A stretch of DNA of 55,624 nt from Hyphomicrobiales bacterium (GTDB taxonomy: Bacteria > Pseudomonadota > Alphaproteobacteria > Rhizobiales > Beijerinckiaceae), in NCBI GenBank assembly GCA_027484655.1, contig JAIXSM010000067.1, forward strand, positions 1 to 55,624. Direction: 5' to 3'. Numbering within the stretch: position 1 is the first letter of the stretch; each line of letters opens with the position of its first letter. Made by a program: the position numbers and the translations under genes. Positions 1 to 8,513 of the stretch are shown here, one piece after another. Under the pieces are notes generated by a model. The model saw nothing but the letters and a program-made list of their open reading frames with translations, ran no database searches and was not told the origin of the DNA.

Positions 1-617
<617 letters not shown>

Positions 618-678
618 TCGCGCGCAGATGACATCCCCTCTCCGGCGACGGGGGGGGTCACTGGTCCGGAGATTCACG

Positions 679-1077
679 ATGCCCTCCTTTCAATTCGAAC
701 TCGTCTCCCCGGAGCGTCTCCTGTTCGCAGGCGAGGTGGACTCCGTGGTCGTTCCCGCATCGGAAGGCCAGATCACGGTGCTGAAGGACCATGCGCCCTT
801 CATGTCCACCATGAAGCCCGGCGTGGTCGAGGTTTCGGACGGCGCTCGCACGCAACGTCTGTTTGTGCGCGGCGGCTTCGCCGACGTCTCGGCGAAGGGT
901 CTCACCATCCTCGCCGAGCAGGCTGTGCCGGTTGAGGAGCTGGACCTCGCCGCAATCGACGCCGAGATCAAGAACGCCGAAGAGGATTTCAACGACGCTC
1001 GCACGGACGACGCCCGCCGGGCCGCTTCCGAGCGGCTTTCGCAGCTGCGCGAGGTCAAGGCCGCCCTCGGCCTCTGA
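679..1077 (+). CDS. atpC: F1 ATP synthase subunit epsilon
   Basis: 132 residues, the normal size for the epsilon subunit of the F1 central stalk, which couples and regulates rotation. The N-terminal beta-sandwich carries [19 protein letters not shown] and [15 protein letters not shown], both typical of the family. A C-terminal helical hairpin is present (about residues 90-132). The ATG at 679 matches the conserved N-terminus [11 protein letters not shown]. Longer readings in this frame run into the antisense of atpD and are not credible. It is the last gene of the atp operon and is followed at once by a strong hairpin terminator. Confidence 0.96.
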   Translation: MPSFQFELVSPERLLFAGEVDSVVVPASEGQITVLKDHAPFMSTMKPGVVEVSDGARTQRLFVRGGFADVSAKGLTILAEQAVPVEELDLAAIDAEIKNAEEDFNDARTDDARRAASERLSQLREVKAALGL

Positions 1078-1103
1078 CAGGTTCTCGACGCTCTGCTTGT
1101 TAC

Positions 1104-1134
1104 AAGGGCCGCCATTGCGCGGCCCTTTCCTTTT
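1104..1134 (+). terminator. Rho-independent terminator of the atp operon
   Basis: A perfect 9-bp stem (AAGGGCCGC at 1104-1112 pairing with GCGGCCCTT at 1119-1127, six-base loop) is followed by a pyrimidine/T-rich stretch to 1134. It lies 26 bases after the atpC stop. It also sits at the end of the convergent ParA-like operon, although the T-rich side favours the plus strand. Confidence 0.85.
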
Positions 1135-1138
1135 GGGC

Positions 1139-1849
1139 TCAACCCAGCAGGCTGGTCGCCTCGAACGCACGGCGCACGTCGAAGGCGCGGAACTGCACGA
1201 ACGCCTTCGTCACCCAGTCCCGCATGCGCGCGCGCACCACGATGGACAGGTCTTCCGGTGGATTGTCGATGAAGCGGGCGAGGCGTCCGTTGAAGCCGTC
1301 GAGAACAGACGCCGCGACAGGATCGAGCGCGGGAAAGGAAAAGCCCTGTGTGGTCGGGAAGGAGGCAAGACGGCCCAGCGTATGGTCTCCGGGGGGGACC
1401 CTCGCGCCGTTGACGGCGATCAGAAGCCGCGTATCGGGGAAACGCTCGTGCAGCCCCCACGCTTCGGCCAGCGACCCGTCGCTGCCGTCCGCGGCGAACA
1501 CAATGTGCGTGTCCGTCCCCCGGCGGGCCGCCTCCGCAAAAAATCCGATTTCCCCGGCAAGATCAACGAACCGGCGGTAAGAGCGACACCAGATGTCGGC
1601 GATGCGCGTCGCCCCGTCATCGGCAAGCAGGCCGTCGAACAGGGCCATCTGACCATCGACGGTGGCCAGATCCGCCGTTCTCGCATGGCCATGGACGAAG
1701 CGCGTTTGCGGCGCGAAATCGGGATCGGTGTCGAAAACCGAGACAGGATCTCCGTTGTAAAGTCGCCATTCGGCCAGCAAGCGCGCCGTCGTTGTCACCC
1801 CCGCGCGCGGATTCGGCGCGCAAACGATGAAGACGGCGGGCCGGGTCAT
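1139..1849 (-). CDS. ParA/MinD-like protein with degenerate P-loop (putative pseudo-ATPase)
   Basis: 236 residues, paralogous in layout to the gene just upstream of it. The N-terminus begins with a beta strand and a P-loop-like turn, APNPRAGVTTTARLL. Compared with the ParA/MinD motif KGGVGKTT, both the deviant first lysine and the nucleotide-binding lysine are replaced (Asn and Val), while the following threonines are kept. The motif DGQMALFDGLLA matches SDQMRIFDTLLS in the neighbour. The ATG at 1849 overlaps the neighbour's stop by 4 bases (ATGA), so translation is probably coupled. The function is not known. A non-hydrolysing heterodimer partner of the upstream ATPase is a reasonable inference. 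It is too short and different to call a chromosome-partitioning ParA. Confidence 0.7.
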   Translation of the reverse strand: MTRPAVFIVCAPNPRAGVTTTARLLAEWRLYNGDPVSVFDTDPDFAPQTRFVHGHARTADLATVDGQMALFDGLLADDGATRIADIWCRSYRRFVDLAGEIGFFAEAARRGTDTHIVFAADGSDGSLAEAWGLHERFPDTRLLIAVNGARVPPGDHTLGRLASFPTTQGFSFPALDPVAASVLDGFNGRLARFIDNPPEDLSIVVRARMRDWVTKAFVQFRAFDVRRAFEATSLLG

Positions 1850-2610
1850 CGCGAGCGCTTTTCAGGCTTCGCCGGCGCCGGCGACGGCTTGTTCTCAAGC
1901 AGCTTGGGCAACCCGACACGATCGAACTCAGCGCTGATGTTGCGCATCCAGGTCCGGACATATCCGCGCAGGACGAAAGAATGTCCGGCCGCAGAGCCGT
2001 CGCTGCGCCGGTCGGCGACGAAGGTGGAGAATGGGGTTCCCGCCAGCTCCACCTGCTCATAGGCCATGGCGTTGAGCTTGGGGACCACCAGTTCACCACT
2101 CTCCGGCGCCTTGCGGAAGTAGTGGGAGAAGGTCTGCGGATCCCATTCGAAAAACGTAGTGTCGTTGATGAAGTTCTTGACGAGGAAATAGCTCGCGTCG
2201 CCGATGAACGGCGCGGTTTCCTCGATCTCGTCGAGAGAGGCGATGGAGGGCCCAAGCACGTGAAGCACCACGAGACTGAACTCCCGCGCTTTCACAGCGT
2301 CGAGGAAGCCAACCTCCTGGAGAGCCCGCAGGCTGGCGCCGAGCTGGCCGGCGCGCACGTCAATCATCGACACCTTCGGGCCGGCGGAGAGCAGCGTGTC
2401 GAAAATGCGCATCTGGTCGGAGGTCGAGGTGATGTCCACGACCTCGGTCTGGCCCGGATGGAAGCGTTTCAGCGTCCCACGCGGGTGCTCGGTGTCAAAG
2501 GCGCGGGCGACCACGTTGCGAGAGGCGAGGTAATCGAGCAGCGCCCGTGAGACGGTGGTCTTGCCCACCCCGCCCTTGTCGGCGCCAACGAGGATAACGG
2601 CCGGCTTCAT
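1846..2610 (-). CDS. ParA/MinD-type P-loop ATPase
   Basis: 254 residues from the ATG at 2610, which is chosen because CAGGAG sits just before it; an upstream in-frame start at 2643 has no such site. Residues 4-16 contain the canonical deviant Walker A GADKGGVGKTTVS, followed by a switch-like segment AFDTEHPRGTLKRFHP. The C-terminus is Pro/Lys/Arg-rich. Proteins of this family use ATP-dependent dimerisation to position cargo or regulate partners. No ParB, parS or replication gene lies nearby, so plasmid partition is unlikely. It heads a two-gene operon with the degenerate paralogue downstream. The specific role is unknown. Confidence 0.78.
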   Translation of the reverse strand: MKPAVILVGADKGGVGKTTVSRALLDYLASRNVVARAFDTEHPRGTLKRFHPGQTEVVDITSTSDQMRIFDTLLSAGPKVSMIDVRAGQLGASLRALQEVGFLDAVKAREFSLVVLHVLGPSIASLDEIEETAPFIGDASYFLVKNFINDTTFFEWDPQTFSHYFRKAPESGELVVPKLNAMAYEQVELAGTPFSTFVADRRSDGSAAGHSFVLRGYVRTWMRNISAEFDRVGLPKLLENKPSPAPAKPEKRSR

Positions 2611-2796
2611 GAACGCTCCTGGCGGGGCGCGCCCCAAAAACATAAACTACACCTTTCACATACCATAATGCTCAAGCTCACGCCAATGGGGGGACGCGCG
2701 TTAGGGTTACCGGCCCCCCGCAGCGCGGCGGCGGCTTACCGTATGGCGCTTGCCGCTGGCCGCCGGAGACGGTATCGGCGGCGGGAGGGCTCCGCC

Positions 2797-4413
2797 ATGC
2801 TGCTTCCTGACATCCGCGATTACAACGATCTACGCCGGGCGTTCGCGTGGCGCATCCCTTCGCGCTTCAACATCGCGGCCGCGTGCGTGGACGCCTGGGC
2901 CGCCCGCGAGCCAGACCGCCCGGCGATTCTGGACGCGACCGGCGGCGGCTTGCAGGTGACGAGCTATGGCAAGATCGCCCACCGCGCAGGGCGGCTGGCG
3001 AGCGCGCTCGCGGTCCGCGGCGTCGCGCGCGGCGACCGGGTGGCGATCCTGCTGCCGCAGTCGGCGGATGTGGTGAGCGCCCACATGGCGGCCTACAAGC
3101 TCGGAGCTATTGTCCTCCCGCTGGCGGCCCTCTTCGGCGTGGACGCGCTCGAGTACCGGCTCAGCGATTCCGGCGCACGGGCCGTCATCACCGATGCGGC
3201 GGGCGTCGCCAAGCTGCGCGCCATGACCGACCGCCCGCCGGCGCTTGAGGTCATCGTCTCCAGCGACGGGGACGACGGCGACGCGCTTGGACTGGAGCGG
3301 CTGATCAAGGATGCGGCCAGCGAGGCGCCGACCCTCGACACGTCGAGCGAGGATCCCGCGTTGATGATCTACACATCGGGCACCACGGGCCTCGCCAAGG
3401 GCGCCCTGCACGCCCATCGCGTGCTCCCCGGGCACCTGCCCGGCGTGCAATGGCCGCACGATTTCTTTCCGCAGGCCGGCGATCTGATGTGGACGCCAGC
3501 GGACTGGGCGTGGGCCGGGGGCCTTCTCAACATCCTGCTGCCGTCGCTCTTTTTCGGCGTGCCTGTCGTCGCCCACCGCGCGCCCCGGTTCGACGCGGAG
3601 CAGGCGTTTGGCCTCATGGAGCGGGTACGCGTGCGCAACGCGTTCGTGCCGCCCACCGCCCTGCGCATGCTGCGCTCGGTCGAGCGGCCGCGCGCGCGAT
3701 TCGCGCTCGATCTGCGCACCATGGCCTCGGGGGGCGAGTCTCTGGGCGCAGAAGTGTTCGCGTGGGGCCAGCAGGAACTTGGCATGACGATCAACGAGTT
3801 CTACGGCCAGACGGAGTGCAACCTTGTGCTCGCCTCCTGCGCGGCGGGAGGCGTCAGCCGCGCGGGCGCCATCGGCAAGCAGGTTCCTGGCCATGATGTG
3901 GCGATCATCCGCGAGGACGGTTCTGTCTGTGCGCCCGGAGAACAGGGGCAGATCGCCGTGCGCCGGCCCGATCCGGTGATGTTTCTGGGATACTGGAACC
4001 GTCCCGAGGCGACCGCGACTAAATTCATCGGCGACTGGATGACCACCGGAGATCAGGGCTACGCCGACGCGGACGGGTACGTCTTTTTCGTCGGCCGCGA
4101 CGACGATGTCATCACCTCGTCGGGCTATCGCATCGGGCCCGGCGAAATCGAGGATTGCCTGCTGCGCCATCCGGCGGTTGCGATTGCGGCGGCCGTGGGC
4201 AAGCCGGACGCGCTGCGCACGGAAATCGTGCGCGCGTTCATCGTCCTGCGTCAGGGTTTTGCGGCAAGCGAGGCGCTTGCAGCCGACATTCAGGCGTACG
4301 TGCGCACCCGCCTGTCGGCCCACGAGTATCCGCGCGAGATCACATTCGTGGACGAACTGCCCATGACGACCACAGGCAAGATTATCCGCCGCCTGCTGCG
4401 CGACCGGCCCTGA
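2797..4413 (+). CDS. AMP-forming acyl-CoA synthetase (medium-chain/acetyl-CoA synthetase-like)
   Basis: 538 residues of the ANL adenylate-forming superfamily, which activates a carboxylic acid as acyl-AMP and then as acyl-CoA. The P-loop-like motif YTSGTTGLAKG is at about residues 192-202. The A8 hinge TGDQGYADADGYVFFVGRDD starts near residue 415, and the catalytic lysine motif TTGKIIRR is at about 525. The segment WTPADWAWAGGL resembles the AcsM/medium-chain branch, so a C2-C10 acid is the likely substrate. The ATG at 2797 is preceded by GGGAGG; the upstream part of the open frame is Arg/Ala-rich and not conserved-looking. Its stop abuts the stop of the convergent cobW-like gene with no bases between. 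Confidence 0.9.
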   Translation: MLLPDIRDYNDLRRAFAWRIPSRFNIAAACVDAWAAREPDRPAILDATGGGLQVTSYGKIAHRAGRLASALAVRGVARGDRVAILLPQSADVVSAHMAAYKLGAIVLPLAALFGVDALEYRLSDSGARAVITDAAGVAKLRAMTDRPPALEVIVSSDGDDGDALGLERLIKDAASEAPTLDTSSEDPALMIYTSGTTGLAKGALHAHRVLPGHLPGVQWPHDFFPQAGDLMWTPADWAWAGGLLNILLPSLFFGVPVVAHRAPRFDAEQAFGLMERVRVRNAFVPPTALRMLRSVERPRARFALDLRTMASGGESLGAEVFAWGQQELGMTINEFYGQTECNLVLASCAAGGVSRAGAIGKQVPGHDVAIIREDGSVCAPGEQGQIAVRRPDPVMFLGYWNRPEATATKFIGDWMTTGDQGYADADGYVFFVGRDDDVITSSGYRIGPGEIEDCLLRHPAVAIAAAVGKPDALRTEIVRAFIVLRQGFAASEALAADIQAYVRTRLSAHEYPREITFVDELPMTTTGKIIRRLLRDRP

Positions 4414-5622
4414 TTAGCCCAACAGCCCGGAAGGCCGCGGCGCGAGGGGATTGTCAGCGTGGGCGGCGGCGTCGGCGACGTCAGGGCGGGGGTCGCCGGC
4501 GAACGCGGCCCAAAGACCCTCCACATGCTCGGGCGACAGATCCCGCAGGATGAACACGATGCGCGTGAGCGCGCGCCCGTCCGGCCAGCGCTCCAGCCGC
4601 GCGGGCGGATGAAACACATGCTGCACGCCGTGGATCACCACCGGGCGCGACGGATCGTCGGTGAGGCCGACGATGCCCTTGACCCGCAACATGCTGGCCC
4701 CGTGGATGTTCCGCAGCATGTCGATGAAGAGATCGAACGTCGCCGGCGCGAGCATCCGCTCGCTCGTGAGACAGAACGCGCGGATACGCGCGTCATGGCG
4801 GTTGGGATCGTGCGCGTGATCGTGATGAGCATGCGCATGATGTGCGTGGTCATGCGCGTGATCGTGCTCATGGTGCGCGTGCCCATGATGGCCATGCCCG
4901 TGGCCCGCTGCGTCCTCGGCAAGCGCCTCCGCGTTCAGCCAGCGCTCCACGTCAGGGATCTTGCCCTCGAAGCCGAAAAGCCCGGCATCCAGCAGGTTAT
5001 CCGCGCGGGCGTCGGGCGCCTCGATCAGGCGAGCCGCCGGGGCGAGCGCGTGCACGCGCTCCCGCAAGGCCTGCAGCGCCTCGCGCCGCTCGGGCGTGTC
5101 GGCGAGATCCGCCTTCGTGAGAACGATACGATCAGCCACCGCGACCTGCTTCACCGCCTCTTCCTGGGCGTCCAGCGTCGCGGGTCCGTTGATCGCGTCC
5201 ACAACCGTGACCACGCCCTGCAAGCGAAAGCGCAGCATCAGGTAGGGATGATGCATGATGGTGTGCAGCACCGGCGCGGGATCGGCCAGCCCCGTGGTCT
5301 CCACGATCACCCGTGAGAATGGCTTGATGCGGCCGTTGTCGAGCTTGCGCAGCGCATCTTCCAGCGTTGCGATGAGATCGCCGCGGATGGTGCAGCACAG
5401 GCAGCCCGACGACATCATCACCATGTCGCCGTCGACCTTCTCGACAAACAGATGATCGAGGCCGACCTCGCCGAACTCATTGATGAGCACCAGCGCGTCC
5501 GACAGCGCCGGATCAGCGAGCAGGCGGTTGAGCAAGGTCGTCTTGCCCGCGCCAAGAAACCCGGTGAGGACCGTGAACGGAATCGGCGGCGGCGGCCGCC
5601 TCGTGAGAGCCGTGTCGTTCAT
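4414..5622 (-). CDS. CobW/ZNG1-type G3E GTPase with His-rich metal-binding loop
   Basis: 402 residues. The Walker A motif GFLGAGKTT is at 21-29, the metal-binding motif GCLCC at 73-77, the Walker B-like INEFGEVGLDH follows the P-loop, and the guanine-specificity motif TKAD is at 169-172. A C-terminal CobW_C domain starts near residue 278. Between the domains, residues 240-277 hold 19 histidines mixed with Gly, Ala, Asp and Glu. COG0523 proteins are GTP-dependent metallochaperones for zinc, cobalt or other metals. The stop-start overlap TGATG with dacA upstream indicates translational coupling. Cobaltochelatase genes lie 3-8 kb away, so a cobalt role is possible, but a zinc role is equally likely from sequence. 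Confidence 0.9.
   Translation of the reverse strand: MNDTALTRRPPPPIPFTVLTGFLGAGKTTLLNRLLADPALSDALVLINEFGEVGLDHLFVEKVDGDMVMMSSGCLCCTIRGDLIATLEDALRKLDNGRIKPFSRVIVETTGLADPAPVLHTIMHHPYLMLRFRLQGVVTVVDAINGPATLDAQEEAVKQVAVADRIVLTKADLADTPERREALQALRERVHALAPAARLIEAPDARADNLLDAGLFGFEGKIPDVERWLNAEALAEDAAGHGHGHHGHAHHEHDHAHDHAHHAHAHHDHAHDPNRHDARIRAFCLTSERMLAPATFDLFIDMLRNIHGASMLRVKGIVGLTDDPSRPVVIHGVQHVFHPPARLERWPDGRALTRIVFILRDLSPEHVEGLWAAFAGDPRPDVADAAAHADNPLAPRPSGLLG
4792..4905 (-). repeat. Low-complexity His-codon tract inside the cobW-like gene
   Basis: About 114 bases encoding residues 240-277 of the G3E GTPase. The coding strand alternates CAT/CAC with GCG/GAT/GGC, giving 19 His in 38 residues. Repetitive codons of this kind are prone to length change by slippage, so the loop length may vary between strains. 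Confidence 0.85.
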
Positions 5623-7055
5623 CAGCGCGCCACCGGAGGAGGAGCCGCCTGCAGGCCGGGTCTGGCTGGAGGCTTCGGAGCAGGCTTGGCGGTGGAACTC
5701 GCCGCGGGCTTGGCTGCAGGCTTGGGTGCAGGTTTGGCTGCAGGCTTGGCTGCGGGCTTCGGAGCAGGTCTGGCTGCAGGTTTGGCGGTGGAATTCGCTG
5801 CAGGTCTGGCTGCCGACCTGGGAGCGGGTTTCGCAGCCTGAACTACCGCAGGCTTGGCGCCCGCCCGCTTGGCGGCGCGCTGCCTGCGCGGCGGATTGTC
5901 GATTGCGGGATCCGGCTTCTCGTCGGTCAGCGCCTGACGGGCGACGCCGCTCCAGCCCGGCGCGCGGCCCACATAGACCGGGACGGGCTCAAACGCAGGG
6001 CGCGGTCCCAACTGCCCGCTCGCCAGCGCCTGAAGGGCCGGACTGGCGCCCATCCCCTGATTCGAGAAGAAAGCCGCGTTGCTCTGCTCCATTCCGGAAT
6101 CCTGGTTCGTCATTCCGGCAATGGGAATCGCGAAATCCTCGTCGGCGCCGCGGTTGCGGTTTGGTCCGCACACCTGCGGGCGCAGGTTCGGCGGCTCGGT
6201 GAACTGCGAGGCCGGCAGCTGCGCCAGCGTCGGCCGCGCCCCCCACGACGACGCTGCGAAAGCGTTCTCGAACAGGGCCATGGACTTGAGCGTGCGCGCC
6301 TTGGCGTTGGGCGAGCCCATCACCACCGCGACAAGACGCCGCCCGTTGCGGGACGCGCTCGCCACCACGTTGAAGCCCGAGGCGCACACGAAGCCGGTCT
6401 TCATGCCGTCGGCGCCGGGATATCGGCCAAGAAGTCCGTTGTGAGTGGGGATGACCTGCGCGCCCAGCCGCAGGGCGCCGATCCCGTACAGCGGAGCGTG
6501 CTCGGGAAAATGCGCCAGCAGCGCGCGGGCGAGGATCGCCATGTCCTGCGCGGAGCTGATGTGCTGCTCATGGTGCAAGCCGTGGGGATTGACGAAGTTC
6601 GACTGGCGCATGCCCAGCGCGCGCGCCACCTGGTTCATCTCGGCGGCGAAGTTCTCGACGGATCCGGAAACGCCTTCCGCAATGGTCACGGAGACGTCGT
6701 TCGCGGACTTCACCATGATCATCTTGAGGGCGTTCTCAAGCGTCACCTCCGTGCCGGGCCTGAAGCCCATCTTCGAGGGCGCCATGCGCGAGGCCCGCAC
6801 CGAAACCAGGAGAGCGGTGTCGAGCGTGAGCCGCTTCTCATGCACGGCCCGCAGCGCGACATAAGCCGTCATCAGCTTCGTCAGCGAAGCCGGATACCAA
6901 GGCCGCGTCGCCTCCTCGGCGTGCAGCACCACGCCGGTCGCGGCGTCGATCACCAGCGAGGGGGCCGCCCGCGCGTTCCCGGGCGCCAACCCGCCCGCAA
7001 AGCCCACCAGAACGCACAAGGCGCCGAAAGCGGCGCGCGGCCAACCGAAAATCAT
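5622..7055 (-). CDS. dacA: D-alanyl-D-alanine carboxypeptidase (penicillin-binding protein 5/6 family)
   Basis: 477 residues from the ATG at 7055, preceded by GGCGGAG. Residues 1-31 form a signal peptide ending in ARA. The serine-enzyme motifs are all present: SLTK (Ser57, Lys60), SAN (117-119) and KTG (219-221). The enzyme trims the terminal D-Ala of peptidoglycan stem peptides in the periplasm. After the catalytic part there is a long tail (from about residue 390) built of Ala, Lys and Pro repeats, and I see no SPOR domain. It is the first gene of an operon with the cobW-like GTPase. A RIME-like double palindrome lies right upstream of the ribosome-binding site. Confidence 0.93.
   Translation of the reverse strand: MIFGWPRAAFGALCVLVGFAGGLAPGNARAAPSLVIDAATGVVLHAEEATRPWYPASLTKLMTAYVALRAVHEKRLTLDTALLVSVRASRMAPSKMGFRPGTEVTLENALKMIMVKSANDVSVTIAEGVSGSVENFAAEMNQVARALGMRQSNFVNPHGLHHEQHISSAQDMAILARALLAHFPEHAPLYGIGALRLGAQVIPTHNGLLGRYPGADGMKTGFVCASGFNVVASASRNGRRLVAVVMGSPNAKARTLKSMALFENAFAASSWGARPTLAQLPASQFTEPPNLRPQVCGPNRNRGADEDFAIPIAGMTNQDSGMEQSNAAFFSNQGMGASPALQALASGQLGPRPAFEPVPVYVGRAPGWSGVARQALTDEKPDPAIDNPPRRQRAAKRAGAKPAVVQAAKPAPRSAARPAANSTAKPAARPAPKPAAKPAAKPAPKPAAKPAASSTAKPAPKPPARPGLQAAPPPVAR
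5640..5850 (-). repeat. Imperfect tandem repeats coding the Ala/Lys/Pro tail of DacA
   Basis: Short degenerate units on the plus strand of the type GCTGCAGG(C/T)TTGG encode repeated AKPA/AARPAPKP peptides. A larger unit, beginning GGCTTCGGAGCAGG, occurs at about 5671 and again at about 5755, and both copies include a Ser-Thr interruption (NSTAKP, SSTAKP). The tail is probably extended and cationic, suited to threading or binding peptidoglycan. Confidence 0.75.
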
Positions 7056-7067
7056 GTCTGCTCCGCC

Positions 7068-7171
7068 AGAGCATTTTCCGTCCAAGCAGATGCCGGTTGG
7101 ACGTAAGAAAATGCGGGAAAAACAAGAAGCCAGAGCGGACGACCTGATGCAATCAGGTCGCTTTCCGCTCT
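7068..7171. repeat. RIME-like intergenic mosaic element (two large palindromes)
   Basis: Palindrome 1 (7071-7114): GCATTTTC + CGTCCAA pair with TTGGACG + GAAAATGC across an 11-base loop, with a 3-base bulge (7104-7106). Palindrome 2 (7132-7171): AGAGCGGA + CGACCTGAT pair with ATCAGGTCG + TCCGCTCT across a 3-base loop, again with a 3-base bulge (7161-7163). The whole is about 104 bp. This architecture and the edges AGAGCATTTTC and CCGCTCT match my knowledge of the Rhizobium-specific intergenic mosaic element family, which is multicopy in Hyphomicrobiales. Only one copy is in this window. It lies 13 bases upstream of the dacA start. Confidence 0.75.
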
Positions 7172-7308
7172 CGAGCCCGCGCCGGTCGCGCGTCCGAGCG
7201 GCGAGCGCGAGAGTCGTAACCGTTTTGCGCCTGCGCGCAAAGCGCGCAGACCGCGTCGCGATGAACCACGGCCTCAAGGCATGAAAATGGCGCCGCGCCC
7301 GTCCGCGC

Positions 7309-7587
7309 TTATTCCCCCGGCGCCTTCGCCTGGATGGCCAGCGCGTGAACGCCCTCGGAAAGCTCTTGTGCGAGAACCGCATTGACCATGCGATGACGCT
7401 CGATCCGGCTCTTGCCGGAGAACGCCGGCGACACCACTTTGACCGTGAAATGGGTCTCCCCGTGCGGCTCCACCCCGCCCGGATGAAGGATATGCCCGGC
7501 GTGCTTGTGGGAGTCGTCGATCACGTCGAGCGCCGTCGGCGCCAGATCCCGTTCGAGCTTCTCCCGCATCCGCTCCTTCACGCTCAT
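7309..7587 (-). CDS. bolA: BolA family protein
   Basis: 92 residues from the ATG at 7587, with AGGA upstream. The BolA fold is recognisable from LDVIDDSHKHAGH near residue 25 and the helix-turn segment RIERHRMVNAVLAQEL, ending with VHALAIQAKAPGE. BolA proteins bind monothiol glutaredoxin [2Fe-2S] complexes or act as stress-response regulators. The conserved His residues used for cluster binding (SHKHAGH) are present. The open frame extends further upstream, but that part lacks BolA features. It is transcribed divergently from the J-domain gene, a pairing common in Hyphomicrobiales. Confidence 0.92.
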   Translation of the reverse strand: MSVKERMREKLERDLAPTALDVIDDSHKHAGHILHPGGVEPHGETHFTVKVVSPAFSGKSRIERHRMVNAVLAQELSEGVHALAIQAKAPGE

Positions 7588-7766
7588 TTGCAATTCCTGA
7601 CGTTGCATCGCGTCCGGCGCGACCTCGCATAGATGCGCCGCCGCGCCACACTGCGCAAGGGAGCAGGAGAAACAGAACATGCGCCAAACGCATGACGCCC
7701 TCATCGACCAGCATGCGGCGCTCCGGCTGCTTGCCGCCAGCGACCCGCCTGCCTAGAGTGAGCCGG

Positions 7767-8378
7767 ATGAACCTGAACTCGTCCATATTCGACCGGATTC
7801 GCGTCAAATCGCAGGCGGAACAGCCAACGCGCGAGCACGCGATTGTCTGCGAGCGTATTGGTTGCGCGCAGCCGGGCGAATACCGCGCGCCGAAAGGGCG
7901 AAACCGGGAGGGGCAATACTTCTGCTTCTGCCTCGAGCACGTGCGCGAGTACAACCAGTCCTACAACTATTTCAATGGTATGAGCGACGACGACGTCGCC
8001 CGTTACCAGAAGGAGGCGATCATCGGCCACCGGCCGACGTGGACCATGGGCGCGCGGCGCGCGGCCGGCGACCGCACCCTGGGCGACGATCCCGAACTCT
8101 TCGCCGATCCGCTCGGCGTCATGCGCAATCGCGCAGACCAGGCCCGGGCCCGCGCCCAGCAGCAGCCCCAGGGTCCGCGCGTTGGCGTGGCCGCCGCCAA
8201 GGCTCTGGCGACGCTGGATCTTGACGAGACGGCCGACCCTGCGACGATCCGCGCGCGGTACAAGGAACTGGTCAAGCGCCTCCATCCGGACGCCAACGGC
8301 GGCGACCGGTCGAGAGAGGAAAAATTGCGCGAGATCATTCAGGCCTATAAACATCTGCGCACGGCCCGGCTCGCCTGA
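7767..8378 (+). CDS. DnaJ (J) domain-containing protein
   Basis: 203 residues from the ATG at 7767. The J domain is C-terminal (about residues 137-200) and carries the essential HPD tripeptide in VKRLHPDANGG. The N-terminal region has CERIGCAQPGEYRAP and a YFCFCLEHVREYN segment whose cysteines could bind metal. J domains stimulate the ATPase of DnaK-type Hsp70 chaperones; the client of this family is not known. Its position between bolA (divergent) and cobS is the common alphaproteobacterial arrangement. The longer frame starting at 7692 overlaps the antisense of the bolA leader and is less likely. Confidence 0.88.
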   Translation: MNLNSSIFDRIRVKSQAEQPTREHAIVCERIGCAQPGEYRAPKGRNREGQYFCFCLEHVREYNQSYNYFNGMSDDDVARYQKEAIIGHRPTWTMGARRAAGDRTLGDDPELFADPLGVMRNRADQARARAQQQPQGPRVGVAAAKALATLDLDETADPATIRARYKELVKRLHPDANGGDRSREEKLREIIQAYKHLRTARLA

Positions 8379-8513
8379 CGGCGGACCCGTGGATGACCCG
8401 GCGGACTTCGGCCCGGAAACGGTTGCTGGAGAGTAAGGCCGGGGAGCGTGGCCCGAGACAACGGCGCAACTATTGCCTGTCGCTGAGCATCGGCGTCGAG
8501 GCTTGGAGGACGA

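Noticed and set aside
8379-8513. Cobalamin riboswitch upstream of cobS
   Set aside because: The interval is only 135 bases and lacks the conserved B12-box-like sequence.
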